Below are positions 58,050-64,000 of a stretch of DNA of 64,000 nt, piece after piece; positions within the stretch are counted from its first letter, which is position 1, and each line of letters opens with the position of its first letter. The notes beneath the pieces are model-generated. The model did not search any database, had not been told where the DNA came from, and worked only from the letters and a program-made list of their open reading frames with translations. Position numbers and translations under genes: made by a program. The DNA is from Lactiplantibacillus songbeiensis (lineage in GTDB: Bacteria > Bacillota > Bacilli > Lactobacillales > Lactobacillaceae), in contig NZ_BJDL01000011.1 in assembly GCF_005405125.1 (NCBI RefSeq), positions 1 through 64,000 of the forward strand. Direction: 5' to 3'.

Positions 58050-58886
58050 TTAGTTTTCAACCTGCTGATTACCAAACCACTTCTTATTAATCTTCGCTAA
58101 CGTCCCATTCGCCTTTAACGTCTTCAAGCCGGCGTTAATCTTGGCTTTCATGGTCGTATCACCTTTACGCAACCCAACCGCAAAGTCTTCGGAATCGAAC
58201 GTCCCTTGCGTTTCCGTATAAGCGGCGGAATTAGCTTCATGCTTGATATAATAGTTCGCGTAGACGCTATCAATCAACAAACCTTTAATCCGGCCAGCAT
58301 TCAAGTCTAAGAACGCATTCGTGAAGGTATCATATTGAACCGGCGTCTTCTTTGCAATCTTATCTTTTAACAGCTTGGGATTGTTTTCCAGTGATTCATA
58401 GCCAGAAGAACCTGATTGCACCCCCAATGTTTTACCCGTCATATCGTTAAATGAATTAATGTGATTCTTCTTTAACGAAACCAAGACTTGCTTATTCTTT
58501 AGATACGTATTACTAAAAGCCACCACTTTCTCCCGTTGGGGGTTCTTCGTGTAGCCGTTCCAAATCAAATCAATCGTTCCGTTACGCAGCTCGGTCGCAT
58601 TCATTGACCAGTCAATGGTTTGGAAGCTAACTTTGACGCCATACAGCTTAAACACTGCGCGTGCCAGGTCAATATCATAACCGACTAATTTACCGGACTT
58701 TTCCCGAAACCCCATCGGTACAAAGCTATCATCCAAGCCAACGACAACGGTGCCACGCCGCTTGATTTTGGCCCATGTATCTTGGGTATCAGCACGAGTG
58801 GTGACATTTTCACAACCACTGAGTGTCGTCGTCAAACCGACTAAGACTAAGCCGAGTAGCAATAATGATAATAAGCGTTTCTTCAT
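58050..58886 (-). CDS. Amino-acid ABC transporter substrate-binding lipoprotein
   Basis: This 278-residue family-3 solute-binding protein has a lipoprotein signal (LTTTLSGC, lipidated Cys25) and the conserved blocks FVPMGFREKSGKLVGYDIDLARAV and AFSNTYLKNKQVLVSL, with LGVQSGSSGYESL in the second domain. It captures a polar amino acid (glutamine, cystine, or a related one; not resolvable by eye). It is the last gene of the permease-ATPase-SBP operon controlled by the T-box leader at 60224-60604. Confidence 0.92.
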   Translation of the reverse strand: MKKRLLSLLLLGLVLVGLTTTLSGCENVTTRADTQDTWAKIKRRGTVVVGLDDSFVPMGFREKSGKLVGYDIDLARAVFKLYGVKVSFQTIDWSMNATELRNGTIDLIWNGYTKNPQREKVVAFSNTYLKNKQVLVSLKKNHINSFNDMTGKTLGVQSGSSGYESLENNPKLLKDKIAKKTPVQYDTFTNAFLDLNAGRIKGLLIDSVYANYYIKHEANSAAYTETQGTFDSEDFAVGLRKGDTTMKAKINAGLKTLKANGTLAKINKKWFGNQQVEN

Positions 58887-58897
58887 CCTGCCACCCC

Positions 58898-59539
58898 CTA
58901 TTTGGTCTGGTTCGGTTCAACGTGTAACATCTCATCAGCAATATTTTCTGCAAAGGTCAAATCATGGCTAACCACGATCTGCGTCATGCCATCCGCCTTT
59001 AAACCAAGAATCAACTTTTCAACTTCTTGCCGCAAGTTCGGGTCCAAAGCCGACGTTGGTTCGTCGTAGCATAAAACATTGGGTTTCATTGCTAGAGCCC
59101 GCGCAATCGCGACCCGTTGTCGTTGCCCACCGGAGAGTTGGTAAGGGTATTGATCACCGTGGTCACCAAGATTCAAGCGGTCGAGTAACTGTTGCGCAGC
59201 AGCTTTAGCATCAGCGGCACTTTCTTTTAAGACCATTGTGGGTGCCAACGTGATGTTCTGTAACACCGTTAAATGTGGAAATAATTCAAAGTTCTGGAAC
59301 ACGACCCCAATCACACTGTCATTTGTCCGGTTCGTATAAGGATCAAAAGCTTGGCCGTCCACTAGAAATTGACCACTATCCACTTTTTCTAAACCAGTAA
59401 TGCAACGCAATAAGGTCGTCTTCCCAGCCCCAGAAGGCCCGACGATACTTAGAATCTCACCGTCTTTAACCGTCAAGTTCAAATCTTTAATGATGGTACG
59501 GTTACCAAAACTTTTGGTCATATTTTTAAGTTCTAACAT
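58898..59539 (-). CDS. Amino-acid ABC transporter ATP-binding protein
   Basis: This 213-residue ATPase is a short PAAT-type subunit. Walker A GPSGAGKTT is at about 33-41, Q-loop FQNFELFPH, signature LSGGQRQR, Walker B VLCYDEPTSALDP and the switch His in VVSHD. It couples ATP hydrolysis to uptake with the permease 12 bp upstream and the binding protein 11 bp downstream. Confidence 0.94.
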   Translation of the reverse strand: MLELKNMTKSFGNRTIIKDLNLTVKDGEILSIVGPSGAGKTTLLRCITGLEKVDSGQFLVDGQAFDPYTNRTNDSVIGVVFQNFELFPHLTVLQNITLAPTMVLKESAADAKAAAQQLLDRLNLGDHGDQYPYQLSGGQRQRVAIARALAMKPNVLCYDEPTSALDPNLRQEVEKLILGLKADGMTQIVVSHDLTFAENIADEMLHVEPNQTK

Positions 59540-59551
59540 CGGCGTTCCTCC

Positions 59552-60193
59552 TTATTTCCAATAACTGTAACGTTTTTCAATCTGCCGTAGCACAAACGTT
59601 GTGACGGCAGTCAACAACAAGTAGAGCACCGCAACTAAGACCAATGGGACTAAGGTGACATCCCGTGCTGTGGCCACGTTGCCGGCTCGTAGTAAGTCGC
59701 CCAACCCAATGACGTAAACTAAGGACGAGTCTTTAATCAAGTTAATTACTTCATTACCAACCGATGGCAACACGATCTTAACCACTTGTGGAATCACGAT
59801 TTTACGAATGGTTTGTGCATAACTCAACCGCAATACCCGAGCACTTTCATACTGGCCATTATCGATCGATTGTAAGCCACCACGGAAGATTTCAGCGAAG
59901 TAAGCTGCGTAATTTAAAATAAAGGCAAATAACGCTGCTTCATATCGTGGAAAGACTAGCCCAATCAGTGGCAAGCCGTAAAAAACAAAAATCAATTGTA
60001 GTAATAATGGGGTACCTCGCATCAACCAAACATAAAAATTAATTAGCCATTGCAAGGGTTTAATCTTCGAAATTAAGCCTAAACTTAAAATCAACCCTAA
60101 CGGTAACGACCCCACTAACGTCCATAAGAAAATTTGTAGCGTCATGCCGGCGCCGGATAATAATGATGGCAAAATCTCAGTAATATAATGCAT
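59552..60193 (-). CDS. Amino-acid ABC transporter permease
   Basis: This 213-residue HisM/GlnP-type permease has five or six membrane helices and the PAAT EAA loop ESARVLRLSYAQTIRKIVIPQVVKIVLPSVGN. It is the first gene of the transporter operon. GGGAGGGAAC precedes the ATG. Transcription is set by the T-box leader just upstream. Confidence 0.94.
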   Translation of the reverse strand: MHYITEILPSLLSGAGMTLQIFLWTLVGSLPLGLILSLGLISKIKPLQWLINFYVWLMRGTPLLLQLIFVFYGLPLIGLVFPRYEAALFAFILNYAAYFAEIFRGGLQSIDNGQYESARVLRLSYAQTIRKIVIPQVVKIVLPSVGNEVINLIKDSSLVYVIGLGDLLRAGNVATARDVTLVPLVLVAVLYLLLTAVTTFVLRQIEKRYSYWK

Positions 60194-60223
60194 AAGCGTT
60201 CCCTCCCAAATTCGTTAACAGCA

Positions 60224-60604
60224 ACAAAAAAGTCCCCTTGAGACATAATCTCAAGAGGACGATTCGACGCGGTGCCACCTCAGTTCGCAGCAACTTCACA
60301 GCTACTGCCTCAGGGAGTTTAGTGATAATAAAAAAATCGTCCCTAGGTCTAAAACCTAAGAGGACGATTAATATCGCGGTGCCACCTCATCTTCATCAAT
60401 TACTCACGCAACTGAACTCAGCGAGTTTATCACTAAACTCCGCCGCTAACGAGGCCAACCGGAACAGCTTACTCATTTCAGCCATTCAACTCACAGATGT
60501 GGTTCGTCATTTAAACGCGACTGGCTTTCCAGCACCGCCAATTCTCTGCCCAACGTCTAATCAACTACTCTTCTGTTCTCTGTCTTTTAATGTTGCTCTC
60601 ATAA
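60224..60604 (-). promoter_or_regulatory. T-box leader with a duplicated antiterminator/terminator module
   Basis: Read on the minus strand, a full T-box (stem I with AGTA bulge, T-box GGTGGCACCGCG at 60371-60390 and terminator with ACGATTTTTTT at about 60331-60366) is followed by a second GGTGGCACCGCG (60268-60283) and a second terminator (60224-60260, TTTTTT) without its own stem I. Stem I base GAACAG/CTGTTC is visible. The specifier codon is not certain; AAU (Asn) or AUG (Met) can be read in the loop AATGGCTGAA. The leader should sense uncharged tRNA for the transported amino acid. Confidence 0.9.
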
Positions 60605-60629
60605 TAACCAAAAACTGGTTACCCGTCAA
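60601..60629 (-). promoter_or_regulatory. Promoter of the amino-acid transporter operon
   Basis: TTGACG (60624-60629, minus), 17-bp spacer and TATTAT (60601-60606). The expected transcript start opens the T-box leader. Confidence 0.85.
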
Positions 60630-60636
60630 GCGTTTT

Positions 60637-61446
60637 TTACTTATTTCGGTGAAAAATACTGGTAATTCGCGACCAAACGCCGACCTTTTGATGCTCAATG
60701 TTCATCAATGGGACGGTTTCGCCTTCGATACGCCGGGCAATATTACGGTAACCCTGCGCCGCTGGATTTTTAGGATCCAACACAACCGGTTCCCCGTTAT
60801 TGGATGTCCGAATAACCGCATCATCATCCACGACGATCCCTAACAGGTCAATGGATAAATGATGGGTAATTTCATCAATGTCCATGGTTTCGCCATCTTG
60901 CATCATCCGTTGCCGAATCCGATTAATGACTAATTTAGGGGCTTCAGCTAATGGATATTGTTCCAATAAGCCAACGACCCGATCAGCATCACGAATTGCG
61001 GAGATTTCTGGTGTCGACACGATAATAGCTGCATCGGCGCCCGCAATCGCATTCATAAAGCCTTGTTCGATCCCAGCTGGGCAATCTAATAAGACATAAT
61101 CAAAATCCGGTTTTAATTCGTCAACCACTGCCCGCACTTGATCCGGATTCAATGAATTCTTATCGGCATTCTGTGCGGCTGGCAATAAGTAAAGTAAGTC
61201 GTCAAAACGCTTATCTTTCACTAAAGCTTGCCGTAATTGTGCACGATTTTCAACGACATCCACAATATCATAGAGAATACGGTTATCGAGACCTAAGATG
61301 ACATCTAAGTTGCGTAAGCCGATATCAAGGTCAACTAAACAGACTTTTTTGCCCATTAAGGCCAAAGCGGTCCCTAAGTTGGCGGTCGTCGTCGTTTTAC
61401 CGACACCTCCTTTACCAGAGGTGACGACAATTGCTTTTCCCATCAA
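60637..61446 (-). CDS. minD: Septum site-determining ATPase MinD
   Basis: This 269-residue ParA-type ATPase has the deviant Walker A GKGGVGKTT (residues 11-19), DYVLLDCPAGIEQG and the C-terminal amphipathic membrane-targeting helix (VWSRITSIFHRNK). With MinC it prevents division near the poles. Its start overlaps the minC stop (ATGA), and it ends the mreBCD-minCD unit. The T-box promoter of the transporter begins just downstream. Confidence 0.97.
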   Translation of the reverse strand: MMGKAIVVTSGKGGVGKTTTTANLGTALALMGKKVCLVDLDIGLRNLDVILGLDNRILYDIVDVVENRAQLRQALVKDKRFDDLLYLLPAAQNADKNSLNPDQVRAVVDELKPDFDYVLLDCPAGIEQGFMNAIAGADAAIIVSTPEISAIRDADRVVGLLEQYPLAEAPKLVINRIRQRMMQDGETMDIDEITHHLSIDLLGIVVDDDAVIRTSNNGEPVVLDPKNPAAQGYRNIARRIEGETVPLMNIEHQKVGVWSRITSIFHRNK

Positions 61447-62129
61447 ATATGTCCTCCATTCTGAATAAATAATTTAGGTCGTACTCGTTTTAATTGATTT
61501 AAAGGTTGGTAATCTAAAGCCTGAATGTCATTGATATACACGACATTTGTCCCGGTCGCCATTTTGGCCGGATCGACTAACTCTAACAGCTCACCGACTC
61601 GTACCCGTGGGACCGTCGACAAATCACTGACAATGACGGCCTCATTATGATCAGGATAACCCGCTTCTAGTGCACCGGCGACGTCACCCATCACAAAAAT
61701 ACTGCCAGTTGCCCGCAAGACCCCACCTTCATGAATCTTACCGAAGAACAGGACATCTCCAGTAATCGTCACGACTTGGCCATTGCGAATGATCTGATTA
61801 ATCAGGTGAACGGTATCTCGTTCGATCATCGTCATCGCATCCGCCGTCAAGATAACATCCGCGGCTAGCTTATGGATACTGAATAACGAATAACGCTGAA
61901 TCAACTGCGTCACTTGTTGCGTTTGTTCGGCCGTCAATAGCCGGTCTTCAGTACTAATATCAAACGCAATCTGTTTGTTAGTCGTATTGTCAACTTGCAA
62001 CCGATCGAGCAAGGTCTTTAAATCGACCATAATCGTCTCGAAACTGGCGGCTTGCCGAAAGATTAATTCATAGCCATCATTACTGGCCTTTAAAACCACA
62101 CTTTGCTGCATGTCTGAATTCCTTTCCAC
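61443..62129 (-). CDS. minC: Septum site-determining protein MinC
   Basis: This 228-residue FtsZ inhibitor has an N-terminal domain that hits FtsZ assembly and a C-terminal beta-helix domain (VVTITGDVLFFGKIHEGGVLRATGSIFVMGDVAGALEAG). It lies 3 bp after mreD. MinC binds MinD through the C-terminal domain. Confidence 0.94.
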   Translation of the reverse strand: MERNSDMQQSVVLKASNDGYELIFRQAASFETIMVDLKTLLDRLQVDNTTNKQIAFDISTEDRLLTAEQTQQVTQLIQRYSLFSIHKLAADVILTADAMTMIERDTVHLINQIIRNGQVVTITGDVLFFGKIHEGGVLRATGSIFVMGDVAGALEAGYPDHNEAVIVSDLSTVPRVRVGELLELVDPAKMATGTNVVYINDIQALDYQPLNQLKRVRPKLFIQNGGHI

Positions 62130-62132
62130 CGA

Positions 62133-62657
62133 CTAACTCACTTTAAGATATAACTGCCGTACCGGATAATACAAAATCACAAACAACGCCAAGTTGACGG
62201 CAATCGTTGGGCCTAATGTATAGACCGCAAAGTCGGCTAAATTACTCGTCATTACTTTACCAATCAAATACCAAATATACACAAATGCTTCGACGATCGT
62301 TAAGTTAATAATATAGACCATCAGCATCGTCAAAAAGTTCAAATCAAGCCAAGGCTTAATCTGACGACTCAAGTAAACTACTAATGGCAAGGCCACCATA
62401 TAGACACCCAAGATGCCTGTATAGTACCAATCAAACACTAGCCCCGCAAAAGCCGACCAAATGCCGATTGAGAGATCATTGCGGTCGTCTAAAAAGACCG
62501 CAAAAATAATCCACAGTAACACTAAATGCAAGACACTAGAATAAGGATATTTAAATAAATGCGCTGCAAACACATTTGATAAGGACCCATCTAAAAACAA
62601 GGCTAAAAATAACCCGACTGGGAAGATAATTCTTAAACGTGATACTCTCACAATCAT
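62133..62657 (-). CDS. mreD: Rod shape-determining protein MreD
   Basis: This 174-residue protein has five or six membrane helices and little soluble sequence. The order mreC-mreD-minC and the 9-bp gap after mreC support the call. It is part of the elongasome. Confidence 0.92.
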   Translation of the reverse strand: MIVRVSRLRIIFPVGLFLALFLDGSLSNVFAAHLFKYPYSSVLHLVLLWIIFAVFLDDRNDLSIGIWSAFAGLVFDWYYTGILGVYMVALPLVVYLSRQIKPWLDLNFLTMLMVYIINLTIVEAFVYIWYLIGKVMTSNLADFAVYTLGPTIAVNLALFVILYYPVRQLYLKVS

Positions 62658-62666
62658 TAGCCTCCC

Positions 62667-63512
62667 TTATTGCACCGCTACAGTGACAACGGTTAAGTCA
62701 GTTAAGTTAGCTGCTGGTGTGATCTCAACTTCGGAAGCCAGCCCATAATCATCTTGTTTGACCTTAGCGACCGTTCCCACGTATAAGCCTTTAGGGGTCA
62801 CACCACCTAAACCACTCGTGACAACCTTGTCACCCTTTTTGATCTTTGTCTTAGACGTTACGGAACCCATTTCGATTAAATTCGTACTCTTATCGTAGCC
62901 CGTCACAATCCCATTAACAGTACTACCAGCCTTATTCGTCACTTGAATCGCGAACTTATCGGCTGACGAACTCGTGCTCGAAATTAATTCAACCTTAGAA
63001 TTAGTCTGATTAACTTCAACCACCCGACCAATCAACCCAGATTGTGACATGACTGGCATGTTTTTCTTAATCCCAGCTGTAGCCCCTTTAGAAATCACCA
63101 ATTGGTTCATCCATGAAGAAGGTGTCCGCGTTAAAACGTTGGCGGTCACTGCTGTGTAAGCCGTCAAAGAGTTATTTAACTTCAATTCTTTACGTAACTG
63201 CTTATTTTCAGCGGTTGCGGTTTGTGCGTTAACTTTAGCTTGTGCTAATTGGTCAACTTGCTTCTTTAGCTTTTGGTTTTCTTGATACGTATTCAAGAGA
63301 TCCGAAACCGAATTAGAAGCCCCTTGCAAGCCATTTACTGGCCAGGCAATGACTCGGTCAACAGCGCCGGCGACATCGTTTCCAAACTGCTGAAGCAATG
63401 GCGGGGTCGACTTCTTATTGCGGACCGCAACTGAAACGCTCATCAAGCCGAAACTGATAATTAACACAATGATCACGATAACCAATTTACGGTTGGAAAA
63501 AAACTTTTGCAT
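62667..63512 (-). CDS. mreC: Rod shape-determining protein MreC
   Basis: This 281-residue protein has one N-terminal membrane helix, a coiled coil (residues ~70-105: YQENQKLKKQVDQLAQ) and the two-lobed periplasm-facing beta domain (SGLIGRVVEVNQTNSKVELIS). It links MreB to the cell-wall synthases. It is 70 bp downstream of mreB, after a hairpin at 63553-63575. Confidence 0.95.
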   Translation of the reverse strand: MQKFFSNRKLVIVIIVLIISFGLMSVSVAVRNKKSTPPLLQQFGNDVAGAVDRVIAWPVNGLQGASNSVSDLLNTYQENQKLKKQVDQLAQAKVNAQTATAENKQLRKELKLNNSLTAYTAVTANVLTRTPSSWMNQLVISKGATAGIKKNMPVMSQSGLIGRVVEVNQTNSKVELISSTSSSADKFAIQVTNKAGSTVNGIVTGYDKSTNLIEMGSVTSKTKIKKGDKVVTSGLGGVTPKGLYVGTVAKVKQDDYGLASEVEITPAANLTDLTVVTVAVQ

Positions 63513-63550
63513 ACTGAACCCCCGGTCGAAAATTCAATTAGTTAACAATA

Positions 63551-63575
63551 AATAAGCGGGAAGTCATCTTCCCGC
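63551..63575 (-). terminator. Weak hairpin between mreB and mreC
   Basis: GCGGGAAG (63556-63563) pairs with CTTCCCGC (63568-63575); on the minus strand only TTATTTATT follows. It may be a partial terminator or processing site that lowers mreCD-minCD expression. Confidence 0.55.
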
Positions 63576-63582
63576 TCACCTG

Positions 63583-64000
63583 TTATCGCTTTTTCATAAC
63601 ATCGATGCTCTTGAGTGATTCCCCAGTCCCAACGGCCACACAATCAAGGGGTTCGTTAGCAATAAATACGGGTACTTTCGTCGCATCAGCAATGACTTCG
63701 GAAAGATTCTTTAATAAGGCGCCACCACCGGTTAAAACAATCCCATGATCAATCACGTCAGACGCGATTTCAGGTGAAGTTTCTTCCAAGGTTTCCTTAA
63801 TTGCCGAAATGATTTCTGAGACGATTTCTTGAATCGCTTCAGCGACATCGACTGCTGAAATTTCAACTGTTTTTGGTAAACCGGATAATAAGTCCCGGCC
63901 ACGAATGGTTGAGCTTTCAATGTCTTTAGCAGCTTCAAGTGAAGCTGAACCAACATCGATCTTTAATTGTTCAGCCGTCCGTTCACCAATGAGTAAGTTG
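63583..64000 (-). CDS. mreB: Rod shape-determining protein MreB (3' part)
   Basis: The last 138 codons of an actin-like MreB lie here; the start is beyond the window. Read on the minus strand, the frame has NLLIGERTAEQLKIDVGSAS at the window edge, then the RGRDLLSGLPKTVEI segment, and ends with the nucleotide-binding HGIVLTGGGALLKN motif and VAVGTGESLKSIDVMKKR. MreB filaments guide lateral wall synthesis with MreC and MreD. Confidence 0.96.
   Translation of the reverse strand, partial: NLLIGERTAEQLKIDVGSASLEAAKDIESSTIRGRDLLSGLPKTVEISAVDVAEAIQEIVSEIISAIKETLEETSPEIASDVIDHGIVLTGGGALLKNLSEVIADATKVPVFIANEPLDCVAVGTGESLKSIDVMKKR

Noticed and set aside
60238-60843. Plus-strand frame of 201 codons over the T-box leader and minD
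   Set aside because: It runs through structured RNA leader sequence and antisense to minD; composition is not protein-like.

Overview
The window is chromosomal DNA from a low-to-medium GC lactic acid bacterium, most likely of the Lactiplantibacillus plantarum group. This is inferred from the core proteins, the Firmicute gene order, GAAC-N4-GTTC LexA boxes, T-box leaders and Ala/Ser/Thr-rich linkers in MutL, YajC and RodZ. Nearly all genes are on the minus strand, so transcription runs from high to low coordinates. No tRNA, rRNA or CRISPR array was seen.

Layout: (1) 1-3.3 kb: trxA, mutS2 and zapA. (2) 3.4-24.5 kb: an accessory island. It holds a complete Wzx/Wzy-type capsule or exopolysaccharide locus, read right to left: wzd, wze, wzb, priming sugar transferase, three GT4 and one GT2 glycosyltransferases, Wzy polymerase, DXD glycosyltransferase, CDP-glycerol-type transferase, Wzx flippase and acyltransferase. 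A second wzd-wze pair lies at 20.7-22.2 kb. Between the two pairs, on the opposite strand, sits a small tyrosine recombinase consisting of the catalytic domain only. Two related secreted GTW-motif proteins lie near the two edges of the island. A decayed IS5-type element and other degenerate DNA lie among the AT-rich sugar genes. (3) 24.6-48.7 kb: a conserved Firmicute core of yrzB-ruvX-ireB-alaS (T-box), cshB, nrnA-like, dinB (LexA box), yajC, tgt, queA, ruvB, ruvA, a yfhO-type giant membrane protein, mutL, mutS, ymdB and rny. (4) 48.9-57.2 kb: recA (LexA box), cinA, pgsA, rodZ, ymfH, ymfF and a divergent aspartate kinase. (5) 57.2-60.6 kb: a HigBA-type toxin-antitoxin pair and an amino-acid ABC transporter whose T-box leader carries a duplicated antiterminator/terminator half. 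(6) 60.6-64 kb: minD, minC, mreD, mreC and the 3' part of mreB.

How they work together: the core genes cover recombination and repair (recA, ruvAB, mutSL, mutS2, dinB), RNA turnover (rny, ymdB, cshB, nrnA), tRNA modification and charging (tgt, queA, alaS), and shape and division (mre, min, zapA, rodZ). The island builds a surface polysaccharide. The Wzd/Wze/Wzb phosphotyrosine circuit is expected to control chain length and export. The priming transferase and six further transferases build a repeat unit that probably carries a phosphoglycerol-type group. Wzx flips the unit and Wzy polymerises it.

The most interesting parts are the duplicated kinase module around a FimB-sized recombinase, the one-and-a-half T-box, the deletion-derivative IS with intact ends, and a 57-bp dispersed intergenic repeat. 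Where a better-placed ribosome binding site was visible, I moved gene starts to it and said so.
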